From assembly GCA_020629635.1 (NCBI GenBank), contig JAHDCX010000013.1, positions 62,001 to 126,000 of the forward strand: DNA of 64,000 nucleotides, in the 5' to 3' direction. The notes beneath the pieces were generated by a model. The model searched no databases and had not been told where the DNA came from. It was given only the letters and a program-made list of their open reading frames with translations. Every line of letters begins with the position of its first letter. Positions within the stretch are counted from its first letter, which is position 1. Below, piece by piece: positions 42,479 through 50,764 of this stretch. A program made the position numbers and the translations under genes. This stretch comes from Acidimicrobiales bacterium (lineage in GTDB: Bacteria > Actinomycetota > Acidimicrobiia > Acidimicrobiales > SHLQ01).

Positions 42479-42838
42479 ATGGGATTCGACGACTCCCCAG
42501 ACACGATCATCGAGGACGGGCCGATGGCTCGCCCCTATCAATTGACCGGCGGGCGAACCCGCTCGGAGGCGGGCGACCTCGCCGTCGAAGCAATGGTGAG
42601 CACCCCGGACGGCGCGAGCGTTCCCGCCGACAATGAGCTCGCAGCGATCTTTGAGCTCTGCAACGACACCCCGAACTCGATCGCCGAGATCTCGGCCAAG
42701 CGTTCGATCCCGCTCGGTGTCGCACGCGTCCTCGTGGCCGATCTTTGGGGCGCCGGCTATCTCGAACTGCTCGAGACCACCCGATCCGACGACATTGCAA
42801 TTGTGAGGAGGTTGCTCGATGGCATCCGCAACCGCTGA
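42479..42838 (+). CDS. cvnC: CvnC, DUF742 protein
   Basis: A 119-residue DUF742 protein: RPYQLTGGRTRSEAGDLAVE is the signature near the N-terminus, followed by a winged-helix-like part (LCNDTPNSIAEISAKRSIPL). The usual third member of conservons, probably an adaptor. ATG 42479 is chosen over an upstream TTG. It overlaps cvnD by 20 bases. Confidence 0.93.
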   Translation: MGFDDSPDTIIEDGPMARPYQLTGGRTRSEAGDLAVEAMVSTPDGASVPADNELAAIFELCNDTPNSIAEISAKRSIPLGVARVLVADLWGAGYLELLETTRSDDIAIVRRLLDGIRNR

Positions 42839-43484
42839 TACTCCCCGTCCCGTCTCCGCGAAGGTCGTCGTCTCCGGCGGCTTCGGAGTCGGCAAAACCA
42901 CCTTCGTCGGTGCCGTCTCGGAGATCCCCCCGCTGCGCACCGAGGCGAAGATGACCTCGGCTGCCAAGGAGGTCGACGATGGCACACTCGTGCAGGACAA
43001 GACCGCCACAACGGTCGCCATGGACTTTGGCAAGATCACCGTCGAGCAGGGACTCGTGCTCTACGTCTTCGGTACGCCCGGCCAGGACCGTTTCGGCTTC
43101 ATGTGGAATGACATCACCGAGGGAGCGCTCGGGGCGTTGATCCTCGTCGACACTCGCCGCCTCGATGAATGCTTCACCGCAATCAACTATTTCGAAGAAC
43201 GCAACGTGCCCTTCGTCGTCGCGTTGAACCAGTTCGAAGGGGCACCCGCGCATCGCGAGGAGGACATCCGCGAGGCGCTGGACCTCCCGGCAGACATTCC
43301 GATTGTGCGCACCGACGCCCGGAACCAGGACACGGCGCTGAGCACGCTCGTCGAGTTGCTCACCCACATCCTTCACACGCTCTCTCAGGCCCCTCAACCC
43401 GCCCCAGAATCCGAGGCTCCGACGGTCACCGCGGACATGCGAGCACGGGCGAGCGCCGCTCTCGCTGCCGAGCGTTCCGCCTGA
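42819..43484 (+). CDS. cvnD: CvnD, conservon GTP-binding protein
   Basis: A 221-residue Ras/Arf-like small GTPase: P-loop [27 protein letters not shown] (switch I region), [16 protein letters not shown] (switch II; Thr-Pro-Gly-Gln replaces DxxG), and NQFEG in place of NKxD. These deviations are normal for conservon GTPases. No cvnE-type cytochrome P450 follows; the next gene is aroC. Confidence 0.93.
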   Translation: MASATADTPRPVSAKVVVSGGFGVGKTTFVGAVSEIPPLRTEAKMTSAAKEVDDGTLVQDKTATTVAMDFGKITVEQGLVLYVFGTPGQDRFGFMWNDITEGALGALILVDTRRLDECFTAINYFEERNVPFVVALNQFEGAPAHREEDIREALDLPADIPIVRTDARNQDTALSTLVELLTHILHTLSQAPQPAPESEAPTVTADMRARASAALAAERSA

Positions 43485-43522
43485 GCCACATCGCCACATC
43501 CCCTCCTTCGGTCGCAGGCCGA

Positions 43523-43528
43523 TAGCCT
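43523..43528 (+). promoter_or_regulatory. -10 element (TAGCCT) before aroC
   Basis: Eight bases before the GTG at 43537; no ribosome-binding site seen. Confidence 0.4.
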
Positions 43529-43536
43529 CCGACGCC

Positions 43537-44640
43537 GTGGGCAACGTCTTCGGAGAGCAGTTTCGAATCGCCACCTGGGGGGAATCCCACGGTGGCGGCG
43601 TGGGCGTCGTGATTGACGGCTGCCCGGCGCGGACGCCCATCGACCTCGACCAAATCCAACACGAGCTGGATCGCCGGCGACCGGGACAGAGCCGGCTCGT
43701 CACCCAACGCGACGAACACGACCGGGTGGAGATTCTTTCGGGCGTCGTCGACAGTCGAGCGAGCGGCGCACCAATCGCCATGTTGGTCAGGAACAAGGAC
43801 GCCCGATCGGGCGCGTACGACCACCTGCGTGACCTCTACCGCCCGTCACACGCCGACTTCACCTACGACGCAAAGTACGGAATCCGCTCAATTGCCGGGG
43901 GCGGGCGCTCCTCGGCTCGCGAAACGATTGGCCGCGTGGCTGGCGGTGCAGTTGCCATGAGCGTCCTCAAGCACCTCAGCGAGGCGTTGACGCTCCCGGT
44001 TCCCGAGATCGTTTCGTGGGTGGACTCGGTGATCGACATCGAGGCCGAGGTCGACGAGACCAGAGTTGCCCGCGCCGATGTCGAGTCGCATGACACTCGG
44101 TGTCCGGATCCCGATGCTGCGGCTCGGATGACCGAAGCGATCGAAAACGCTCGCCGCGACGGTGACTCGCTTGGCGGGACGGTCCGCGCCGTCGTGCGCA
44201 ACATGCCCACTGGTTGGGGCGAACCGGTCTTCGATCGGCTCGAGGCGGACCTGGCCAAGGCGATGCTCAGCCTGCCAGCAACAAAGGGCTTCGAAATCGG
44301 TAGTGGATTCGCCGGGAGTCGGATGACCGGACGGGCCCACAACGATCCGTTCATCCCGTCGGCCGACGGTCCAGTCACTGCGACAAATCACTCCGGCGGG
44401 GTGCAGGGCGGGATCTCGAACGGAGCCGACCTCCGCTTTCGGGTGGCCTTCAAACCAACGGCAACGATCTCCTCGCCCCAGCAGACGGTGACGACCGACG
44501 GCACGGCAACGACGCTTGCAGCAAAGGGTCGACACGATCCGTGTGTGCTTCCTCGAGCGGTGCCGATGGTCGACGCGATGGTCGCGCTCGTCCTCGTCGA
44601 CCACCAACTCCGACAGCTCCCGAACACGCTTCTCCCCTGA
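43537..44640 (+). CDS. aroC: Chorismate synthase
   Basis: Last enzyme of the shikimate pathway, converting EPSP to chorismate with reduced FMN as catalyst, 367 residues. The family signatures are [60 protein letters not shown] and [11 protein letters not shown]. aroA-cmk and tyrA of the same pathway lie at 60-63 kb. GTG start. Confidence 0.97.
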   Translation: MGNVFGEQFRIATWGESHGGGVGVVIDGCPARTPIDLDQIQHELDRRRPGQSRLVTQRDEHDRVEILSGVVDSRASGAPIAMLVRNKDARSGAYDHLRDLYRPSHADFTYDAKYGIRSIAGGGRSSARETIGRVAGGAVAMSVLKHLSEALTLPVPEIVSWVDSVIDIEAEVDETRVARADVESHDTRCPDPDAAARMTEAIENARRDGDSLGGTVRAVVRNMPTGWGEPVFDRLEADLAKAMLSLPATKGFEIGSGFAGSRMTGRAHNDPFIPSADGPVTATNHSGGVQGGISNGADLRFRVAFKPTATISSPQQTVTTDGTATTLAAKGRHDPCVLPRAVPMVDAMVALVLVDHQLRQLPNTLLP

Positions 44641-44677
44641 CCGACGACGCTTCGGCGCCGTCCAAGCGACGCCGTGG

Positions 44678-45502
44678 TCAGTTGCCGGACGCGCTGAAGT
44701 GTTGCCAGTCCTTGGCGGACGACCAGTCGCCTCCCCATCCCCAGCCGATGTCGACAAAGGCCCGAACAACGATGTCGTCGGGATAGATGCCTCCCGTCGC
44801 TTCGACCGAGCGGTCAGCGAATGCCGCTCCTTCTGGCGGAAGAATCGTGTCGCCCTTGACGTACGGATTCACGAGCGGGTTGATGTCGATCGCTTGACCG
44901 AGCGCATGGTTCGACCAGACCCCTGGCCGCCAGGCGACCTCTCGGCAGTTGAAGGCAGAGGTGTTGTTGGCGGCCATGGATGCGTTGTCGTCGCCACCGT
45001 AGACATCGACGATCTCCATCCGCTGGATCGGGAATCGTGCGTCGTACAACCGCCCAAAGGCGGCGGCGACGTCTTCGGCGTGCGCCGCGCTGACGACGAG
45101 CTCACCCTCTTGAATGTCCCCGTCGTAGTTCCAGTGCGGCATCGTGATCAGCGCGAGGTCCGTGAGCTCGACGGGACAGCCCGGCCGCCAGGACTGTGAG
45201 AGCCGATCGGCAAACGACGCGTCGAGACGGACGATCTGCGCTGCGAAGTCCGGCGATTGGGGCACGGTGCTCGATGTCGATGTCGTCGTACTCGATGTCG
45301 ACGACGTGGACGACGTCGTGCTCGATGTCGAGGTCGTGGATGTCGAGGTCGTGGATGTCGTCGTGCTCGATGTCGATGTCGAGGTCGTCGTGCTCGATGA
45401 CGTCGTGCTCGATGGCGCCGCGGCGTCAGGGGCACTGGCAATCTCGCCAGCGCACGCGACCGTCAGGATCAGCGCGACGATGCCGAGCCGATGGCGGCGC
45501 AA
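44678..45502 (-). CDS. M15-family D-Ala-D-Ala carboxypeptidase-like lipoprotein
   Basis: A 274-residue exported zinc peptidase. The signal ends at the lipobox TVAC. A tract of about 50 residues made only of Ser and Thr forms a linker to the outside. The catalytic domain has the M15 motif SNHALGQAIDIN (SxHxxGxAxD) and a second histidine site DWQHFSASGN. It probably trims peptidoglycan peptides. Its start is only four bases from the merR stop, so it may be co-transcribed with that regulator. Confidence 0.88.
   Translation of the reverse strand: MRRHRLGIVALILTVACAGEIASAPDAAAPSSTTSSSTTTSTSTSSTTTSTTSTSTTSTSSTTSSTSSTSSTTTSTSSTVPQSPDFAAQIVRLDASFADRLSQSWRPGCPVELTDLALITMPHWNYDGDIQEGELVVSAAHAEDVAAAFGRLYDARFPIQRMEIVDVYGGDDNASMAANNTSAFNCREVAWRPGVWSNHALGQAIDINPLVNPYVKGDTILPPEGAAFADRSVEATGGIYPDDIVVRAFVDIGWGWGGDWSSAKDWQHFSASGN
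45268..45415. repeat. Degenerate TCG/GAT/GTC simple-sequence tract
   Basis: About 150 bp of near-repeating units such as TCGATGTCGATGTCGTCG, coding on the minus strand for the Ser/Thr-only linker of the M15 lipoprotein. Such a tract is prone to length change by slippage in steps of whole codons. Confidence 0.75.
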
Positions 45503-45506
45503 TTGC

Positions 45507-45959
45507 TCAGATCGCTTCGGCGTTCATGGGCGCCACCCGCTGCGACGCAGGCACGAACTCCACGATGGCGGCATCGAGTTCGTCCTTGACCCCGGACAGC
45601 GGGAGCACGTTGAGCACACCCTGGCCGTTCTGCAAGAGATCGATGATCTCCTCGCCGCTGCGGACGAGCACGGCTCGCCCATTGCTGACGACGAGATTGG
45701 CCGTCGAGACGTTCTCTCCCAGATTGTCCTGGAGGTACTCAAAGACTTCTCGCACCTGCTCCAGGCGGATACCGGCATCCAGCAGGTTCTTCACCACCTT
45801 CAGCTCGAGTAGGTCTCGATACGAGTAGCTGCGACGCGAACCGCTGCCAGCGGCCTCGGCGAGCGAAGGTCGAATCAGGTCGGTTCGTGCCCAGTAATCG
45901 AGTTGCCGGTAGGTGATGCCGACAATCTCGGCCGCACGCTTGCCGCTGTATCCGTCCAT
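45507..45959 (-). CDS. MerR-family transcriptional regulator (Rv1828-like)
   Basis: A 150-residue regulator. The winged helix-turn-helix is GKRAAEIVGITYRQLDYWAR followed by SRRSYSYRDLLELKVVKNLL. The C-terminal part is a beta-rich dimer or effector domain (VVSNGRAVLVRSGEEIIDLL). Together with the neighbouring DUF151, garA and gcvH genes it matches the mycobacterial Rv1826-Rv1829 group. GGAGAGGA precedes the ATG. Confidence 0.9.
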   Translation of the reverse strand: MDGYSGKRAAEIVGITYRQLDYWARTDLIRPSLAEAAGSGSRRSYSYRDLLELKVVKNLLDAGIRLEQVREVFEYLQDNLGENVSTANLVVSNGRAVLVRSGEEIIDLLQNGQGVLNVLPLSGVKDELDAAIVEFVPASQRVAPMNAEAI

Positions 45960-46047
45960 GTTTTCGTCCTCTCCCCACGGACGACCGAGTTGCTCGACCG
46001 GTCCCGCGCCTCGTTGCGAACCTCTTCGATGGAATTACGCAGGTGAA

Positions 46048-46076
46048 AGCTTAGGAAAGGCGCGATGCCGGGTCAA
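46048..46076 (-). promoter_or_regulatory. Canonical promoter of merR with about 80-base leader
   Basis: On the minus strand TTGACC (46071-46076) and TAAGCT (46048-46053) are exactly 17 bases apart. The -35 lies inside the inverted repeat GGGTC-AAC-GACCC (46070-46082), a possible operator. Transcription should begin near 46041. Confidence 0.6.
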
Positions 46077-46094
46077 CGACCCTCCGCGCGATCA

Positions 46095-46113
46095 CTCGCG
46101 CGTTGCGCGCGAG
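46095..46113 (-). terminator. GC-rich hairpin after the DUF151 gene
   Basis: CTCGCGC (46095-46101) and GCGCGAG (46107-46113) form a 7-bp stem with a five-base loop, seven bases after the DUF151 stop codon. No T-run follows, so it is at best a weak or Rho-assisted terminator. Confidence 0.35.
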
Positions 46114-46119
46114 ACAGAC

Positions 46120-46620
46120 TCAGGCGAAGTCCTCGGGGTTGACGTCGTTGATGAAGTCTCGAAACTCCTCGACGACGTCCTCCGCCTCGGATTCGATTTC
46201 CTCGTCATCGCCGTCATCGACAAATCCGGCCTCATCGAGCACGCCTGACTCGGCGAAAACAGGGACGTCAAGGCGCACCGCAAGAGCGATGGCATCTGAC
46301 GGTCGCGCCGAAATGACCTTGACGTCCTGCGGGCCACGGGTGTGAAGCTCGGCGAAGAAGGTCTTCTCCCGCAGCTCGGTGATCACGACCCGCTCGATTC
46401 GGACCGACATCGACTCGATCATCTCGGCGAAGAGATCGTGGGTCATGGGACGTGGTGGCTCCACGCCCTCCTGGGCCATCGCAATCGCCGTCGCCTCAGG
46501 ACCGCCGATGAAGATTGGGAGCATCAACGGACCCGTCGACTCGTCGGTCGAACGGAGGAGAACGATCGGCGTGTTGCTCGGGAGTTCGACGCGCACGCCG
46601 ACGACATCCATGGGAATCAT
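46120..46620 (-). CDS. Bifunctional nuclease (DUF151) family protein
   Basis: A 166-residue protein with the DUF151 core: LRSTDESTGPLMLPIFIGGP, EATAIAMAQEGVEPPRPMTH, DLFAEMIESMSVRIERVVIT and ISARPSDAIALAVRLDVPVF. A few relatives were reported to cut DNA and RNA. The acidic C-terminal tail (DDGDDEEIESEAEDVVEE) is extra. The ATG overlaps the garA stop (ATGA) and is preceded by GGAGG. Confidence 0.92.
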   Translation of the reverse strand: MIPMDVVGVRVELPSNTPIVLLRSTDESTGPLMLPIFIGGPEATAIAMAQEGVEPPRPMTHDLFAEMIESMSVRIERVVITELREKTFFAELHTRGPQDVKVISARPSDAIALAVRLDVPVFAESGVLDEAGFVDDGDDEEIESEAEDVVEEFRDFINDVNPEDFA

Positions 46621-47111
46621 GACTCACCTCCGGCGCCCGTGCCGTGGAAGAAGCGCAGCTTGAAGCGCCCGATTTGCAGCTCGTCGCCGTCAACAAGCAG
46701 TGCATCTTCGATGAGCTGACGGTTCACGTAGGTGCCGTTGAGCGACCCGACATCGCGTGCGCGGTACACCCCATCTGCGCTCAAGATCTCGACATGGCGG
46801 CGAGAGACGGTGACGTCATCGAGAAAGATGTCCGATTCGGGATGCCGTCCCGCGGTCACGACCGAAGAATCGAGCGCGTACCGAGAGCCGCCCTTCGGAC
46901 CGTTGTCGACCACGAGAATGCCGATCTGTTCGTCAAAGATCTCCCGATCGCCTCGGTGGTCGTCGGTCTGTTCTGCGCGGACGACGGGGATCGATGCCGT
47001 GGGTTCGTCAGGATCCGCACCAATCCGTTCCCCACACGAGCTGCAGAAATTCGCATGGGCCTCGTTCCGGTGGCCGCACGCCATACAGGTGCGTTCGAGG
47101 TCGCCGCTCAT
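46617..47111 (-). CDS. garA: GarA-like FHA-domain protein with N-terminal zinc ribbon
   Basis: A 164-residue protein. The C-terminal FHA domain, which binds phosphothreonine, is clear: TAGRHPESDIFLDDVTVSRR and DVGSLNGTYVNRQLIEDAL. In mycobacteria GarA switches 2-oxoglutarate metabolism when phosphorylated on an N-terminal ETT motif. Here that region is replaced by a zinc ribbon (Cys9, Cys12, Cys23, Cys26), and I see no ETT motif. ATGA overlaps join it to gcvH upstream and DUF151 downstream. Confidence 0.88.
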   Translation of the reverse strand: MSGDLERTCMACGHRNEAHANFCSSCGERIGADPDEPTASIPVVRAEQTDDHRGDREIFDEQIGILVVDNGPKGGSRYALDSSVVTAGRHPESDIFLDDVTVSRRHVEILSADGVYRARDVGSLNGTYVNRQLIEDALLVDGDELQIGRFKLRFFHGTGAGGES

Positions 47112-47497
47112 GAACCCGTCAACTTCGTGTATGCCTCTGCGCCGAGCAGACTGTCGAGCGCGAGCGGATCAGCGACGACGATCTCGCAGAGCCACCCCTC
47201 CCCGTAGGGATCATCGTTGAGCCGGCCGGGGGACGCGTCGAGGCCCTCGTTCACCGCGGTCACCTCGCCGGAGATCGGCGCATAGACGTCGCTCACGGAC
47301 TTCGTCGATTCGACCTCGCCCATCGACGAACCGGCCACGACTGCGGTTCCCGTTGACGGGAGTTCGACAAAGACCACGTCGCCGAGCGCATCTTGGGCGT
47401 AGTCGGTGATTCCGATTCGAACGGTGAGCGGATCGTTGGACACGACTCGGACCCACTCGTGGTCGTCGGTGTACCCAAGATCGCCTGGAACCTGCAT
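47108..47497 (-). CDS. gcvH: Glycine cleavage system H protein
   Basis: A 129-residue lipoyl carrier that shuttles aminomethyl between the P and T proteins. The lipoylated Lys is in GEVESTKSVSDVYAPISGE. The ends GYTDDHEWVRVV and YGEGWLCEIVVAD are typical. The other glycine-cleavage genes are not in this window. TAGGCT at 47505-47510 is seven bases before the ATG, giving this three-gene operon a leaderless start. Confidence 0.95.
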   Translation of the reverse strand: MQVPGDLGYTDDHEWVRVVSNDPLTVRIGITDYAQDALGDVVFVELPSTGTAVVAGSSMGEVESTKSVSDVYAPISGEVTAVNEGLDASPGRLNDDPYGEGWLCEIVVADPLALDSLLGAEAYTKLTGS

Positions 47498-47504
47498 GAC
47501 CCTG

Positions 47505-47510
47505 AGCCTA
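47505..47510 (-). promoter_or_regulatory. -10 element (TAGGCT), leaderless gcvH operon
   Basis: Minus-strand hexamer ending seven bases before the gcvH ATG at 47497. Confidence 0.45.
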
Positions 47511-47529
47511 CTGCCCGCTCGGAGAGGCG

Positions 47530-48114
47530 TCAGCTGCGCGCCGCGAACGCGGCGCGCGCCGGCGACACGTATGCGCCTGCCGCGTACCACGAAATCACCA
47601 GCCCAGGGATGCCACAGATCCAACCGAGCGCGGTGAGGATGTCCGCTCCCGACACGTCTGCAGCTCCGCCCAACAGCAGCGGATAGGCGAACATCAACAG
47701 AAACGTGCCGGTCTTTCCCCACCACGACACATCGAATCGCGGCGCGCCAAGCAGACCGAGCGCAACCGCGGCAAGCGACACCAGCCCTTCTCGGACGAGA
47801 GTGGCGATCGCGAACCACGATGGCACGGAGCCATCAACCCACGTCGCGATCACGGCGGTGAGCATCATCAGTCGATCCGCCGCGGGATCGAGGATCTTTC
47901 CGAGCTCCGAGACCTGGTTGAACCGCCGAGCGAACCACCCGTCCACCCAATCGGTGGCCCCCAGGCATGCGAGCAGCAACGCCGCTCCGAAGCGGTCGTC
48001 GCGCGAAAACAACAGCCACACGAACAGCGGCACGCACAGGAGGCGGCCGAATGAGAACGCATTCGGAATCGTGAAGGGCCGCCACGGAGGACGTTCGCCG
48101 GCTTCGCTCACCAC
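47530..48114 (-). CDS. pgsA: CDP-alcohol phosphatidyltransferase (PgsA-like)
   Basis: A 194-residue membrane enzyme that joins a CDP-diacylglycerol to an alcohol phosphate such as glycerol 3-phosphate. The catalytic motif D-x2-DG-x2-AR-x8-G-x3-D-x3-D is present as TDWVDGWFARRFNQVSELGK followed by ILDPAADR. About five membrane helices. GTG start at 48114 with TAGCAT six bases upstream. Which phospholipid it makes is not certain. Confidence 0.9.
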   Translation of the reverse strand: MVSEAGERPPWRPFTIPNAFSFGRLLCVPLFVWLLFSRDDRFGAALLLACLGATDWVDGWFARRFNQVSELGKILDPAADRLMMLTAVIATWVDGSVPSWFAIATLVREGLVSLAAVALGLLGAPRFDVSWWGKTGTFLLMFAYPLLLGGAADVSGADILTALGWICGIPGLVISWYAAGAYVSPARAAFAARS

Positions 48115-48120
48115 GAGTCG

Positions 48121-48134
48121 ATGCTAGCTAGGGT
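48121..48134. promoter_or_regulatory. Back-to-back -10 boxes for pgsA and the HIT gene
   Basis: TAGCAT on the minus strand (48121-48126) is six bases from the pgsA GTG. TAGGGT on the plus strand (48129-48134) is six bases from the HIT ATG. The boxes are two bases apart, so the promoters exclude each other, and each -35 region lies inside the opposite gene. Confidence 0.55.
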
Positions 48135-48140
48135 GCGCGA

Positions 48141-48566
48141 ATGGCCTCCATCTTCAGCAGAATCATCTCGGGGGACATTCCGTCCCGCATGCTTTGGGAG
48201 GACGACACTTGCGTGTCCTTCCTCGATGTCCGTCCCCTGTCATCGGGCCACGCCTTGGTCGTTCCACGCCTCGAGGTCGACCAGTGGGTCGACCTCCCCT
48301 CGGCCACTGCCACACACCTGATGGGCGTTGCACACGCCGTCGGCACTGCGCAGCGCGCGGTCTTCGACCCGCCGCGTATCGGCTTGATGATTGCCGGATT
48401 CGAGGTACCTCACACCCATGTGCACGTGCTTCCGATTGCGTCGATGGCCGATCTCGATTTCACCAACGCAAACGGTTCGCCCGACCCGACCGCTCTCGAT
48501 CAGCAGCTCGTCGACCTTCGGGCCGCGCTCGCGTCAGCAGGTCACGATTCGGTTTCGACGCGATAG
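48141..48566 (+). CDS. HIT-family nucleotide hydrolase/transferase
   Basis: A 141-residue HIT protein: FSRIISGDIPSRMLWEDDTC at the N-terminus and the histidine triad HTHVHVLP near residue 92. Family members hydrolyse dinucleoside polyphosphates or nucleoside phosphoramidates. The 3' end overlaps the convergent DUF2079 gene by 25 bases. Confidence 0.92.
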   Translation: MASIFSRIISGDIPSRMLWEDDTCVSFLDVRPLSSGHALVVPRLEVDQWVDLPSATATHLMGVAHAVGTAQRAVFDPPRIGLMIAGFEVPHTHVHVLPIASMADLDFTNANGSPDPTALDQQLVDLRAALASAGHDSVSTR

Positions 48567-50050
48567 ACGCGGATCGTCCCGAACTGCTCCGTTGCCCGAA
48601 AGCCCTGTGCGGCGGCGGCTTGATCGAACGTGGAGCGCCCGAGCTCGCTCCACGCCGCATCCGCTTCGTCGATGAGCAGCACGTCGACCTCGAAGATCGG
48701 ATTGCGGGTGTAGAACACCGGCTGTCCAGCGTCGAGCTCGACCAACTCGACCCGCTCGGCGAGAACTGGCAACGCCCGTTCGAACGCGGCCACGGACAGT
48801 TCGGCGTCGACAGAGTCCGCTGCGGCGATGACGTCGGCGTCGTTCGTCGACCGTGCACCCCAGCTCCACGGCTCGTTGTAGAGGCTGCTCCCGGCCGCGA
48901 ACAGAAAGAACGCCATGCTGGCAAAGAGCACGCCGCCGAGCAGGCGGCCGTTGACGAAGACCCTCTGCACGCTTCGCCGACCCACGGTCCACAAGGCGAA
49001 CGCCGTGGCAATCGGCAAGAACGCCAACGCTGCGACGTCTTGCTGAGGCGTACCGAACGCTCCTGGCGGAATCGCCGCCACGAACCCGAACGCCCCGAAC
49101 AGCACGAGCGGAAGTTGAAAGCGAAGGCGCAGGACGGGCAGGAACAGCCACGGGGCGAAGAGCAGAATGAGTCGTTCGAAGTTGTCTTGGGCCACGAAGT
49201 CGCCGAGGACCTGAAGCGGGTTGGTCAGCATGCCCCAGAGCACAGACACTGGACCGTCGCCGTACTCCTCGAATGCGTCTGCGTAGACAAACTCGCCGCC
49301 GGCAAGGTCGGCTTGAAAGACGAGAAGCGCCAACACCGCCCATAGCGCGCCGAAGCCCGCGGTGATCCGCCCGGCACGTTGTTGGCCGTCGACCGCCAGG
49401 AGCGCCCCGAGTCCGATCACGACAAGCCCGAGGTCGGAGCGCGTCGCCAGGCTGAACGCAACCGCAAGACCAAACCGCAGCCATTGCTCGCGTTGGCTGC
49501 TGAGATAGGCCCACATCAGCGCCGGGAGCGCCAGCGTTTCTGGGTGGAACTCCGCAAGATTCAGGTTGTGGAGCTGAGGCTGGAAGCCGTACGCGATCGA
49601 GATGGTCAGGGCGGTTTCGACGCCGAGCTCGAGCACCGTGCGCGCAATTCGCCACAACGGAACGACGCCGAGCGCCAGCGCAGCTGATTGCAGGAGCAGG
49701 AGAAGGGGTGCGCCGGGCACGAACCTCGACAGCTGCGCGATCGGCCACATGATGATCGAGAACTGCCCTTCGAAGATCGACCGGCCCGTGATCGACACGA
49801 GTGGCTCGCGTCCTTCGGTCAGCAACCACATGCCCTGGGTCCAGGCTGCGAACTCCGCGCCGAGCTCGAGGGATCGCCACCGAGCAAGCGCGAGTCCAGC
49901 AAACCCGATGAACAGCACGGCGGCGAGCACCCACGGGATGGCGCGGTCCGGTCCGCTTCCCTCGAGCTTGGCCTGCCATCGAAGGACCCGATGGTTGAGC
50001 GAACGCCGGAGATCCGACTGCGGACCGAGTGCCGGGAAGACCGTACTCAC
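48542..50050 (-). CDS. DUF2079 multi-pass membrane protein
   Basis: A 502-residue protein with about ten membrane segments (for example AIPWVLAAVLFIGFAGLALA and LLLLLQSAALALGVVPLWRI) and conserved DUF2079 stretches DLGLVVIGLGALLAV and FAAWTQGMWLLTEGREPLVS. The fold is probably of the GT-C glycosyltransferase type, which would place it in cell-envelope glycan synthesis, but the acceptor is unknown. GTG start. Confidence 0.82.
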   Translation of the reverse strand: MSTVFPALGPQSDLRRSLNHRVLRWQAKLEGSGPDRAIPWVLAAVLFIGFAGLALARWRSLELGAEFAAWTQGMWLLTEGREPLVSITGRSIFEGQFSIIMWPIAQLSRFVPGAPLLLLLQSAALALGVVPLWRIARTVLELGVETALTISIAYGFQPQLHNLNLAEFHPETLALPALMWAYLSSQREQWLRFGLAVAFSLATRSDLGLVVIGLGALLAVDGQQRAGRITAGFGALWAVLALLVFQADLAGGEFVYADAFEEYGDGPVSVLWGMLTNPLQVLGDFVAQDNFERLILLFAPWLFLPVLRLRFQLPLVLFGAFGFVAAIPPGAFGTPQQDVAALAFLPIATAFALWTVGRRSVQRVFVNGRLLGGVLFASMAFFLFAAGSSLYNEPWSWGARSTNDADVIAAADSVDAELSVAAFERALPVLAERVELVELDAGQPVFYTRNPIFEVDVLLIDEADAAWSELGRSTFDQAAAAQGFRATEQFGTIRVYRVETES

Positions 50051-50062
50051 GACGTCACTTCG

Positions 50063-50752
50063 TCACGCGGAGACGGGGTCGAGCAGCGTCGCATCGTTGT
50101 TTCGCACGTTGTTCACGCGATCCGAGACCGGCCGGGTGACCAGAAGCCCATCTGGAGCCGGAACGAGCAGACGCTGGAGGTCTTCGGTGTCGTGGTTCGC
50201 CGGATCGAGCCATTGGTCCCAGTTCTGCGGGGCGAGCAGCACCGGCATGCGGTCGTGGATCGGCTCCATGGTCGAGTTCGCCGATGTCGTGATGATCGTG
50301 AATGTCTGGAACTCGCGGTGCGCTTCGGCGTCGGTCCATCGTTCCCACAAACCGGCGAAGGCGAGCGGGTCTTCGTCGCCGCGGTGAATGTACATCGGCT
50401 GCTTCGAGCCGTCCTCGTGACGCTGCCATTCGTAGAAGCCATCCGCGGTCACGATGCACCGCCGACGGGCAAAGGCGGACCGGAAGCTGTTCTTCGTGGC
50501 CACCGTCTCGGCCCGGGCATTGATCATCTTCGACCCGATGCGAAGATCTTTGGCCCAACGCGGCACGAGTCCCCAGCGCAAGCCATCGAGACGCCGTCGT
50601 TCGTCGCGGACGCGGACTACCGGCACGTCTCGAGTCGGCGCCACGTTGAAGTCAGGCTCGTCGAGCGCTCCGTCGTCGGTCCCCGGCGCTTCTGCCCCGA
50701 AGTAGGACGCCAGCGCATCGGTCGGCGTCGTGCTTGCGAATCGGCCACACAT
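50063..50752 (-). CDS. SRAP (YedK/HMCES)-family abasic-site-binding protein
   Basis: A 229-residue protein that in known members covalently traps abasic sites in single-stranded DNA through its N-terminal cysteine. Cys2 (MCGRFAS) becomes the N-terminus after Met removal. FNVAPTRDVPVVR, KMINARAETVATKNSF, CIVTADGFYEWQR and HDRMPVLLAP carry the other active-site residues. No LexA site is visible; TAGCAT (50762-50767) nine bases upstream may be its -10. Confidence 0.94.
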   Translation of the reverse strand: MCGRFASTTPTDALASYFGAEAPGTDDGALDEPDFNVAPTRDVPVVRVRDERRRLDGLRWGLVPRWAKDLRIGSKMINARAETVATKNSFRSAFARRRCIVTADGFYEWQRHEDGSKQPMYIHRGDEDPLAFAGLWERWTDAEAHREFQTFTIITTSANSTMEPIHDRMPVLLAPQNWDQWLDPANHDTEDLQRLLVPAPDGLLVTRPVSDRVNNVRNNDATLLDPVSA

Positions 50753-50764
50753 CGAAGCCGGATG

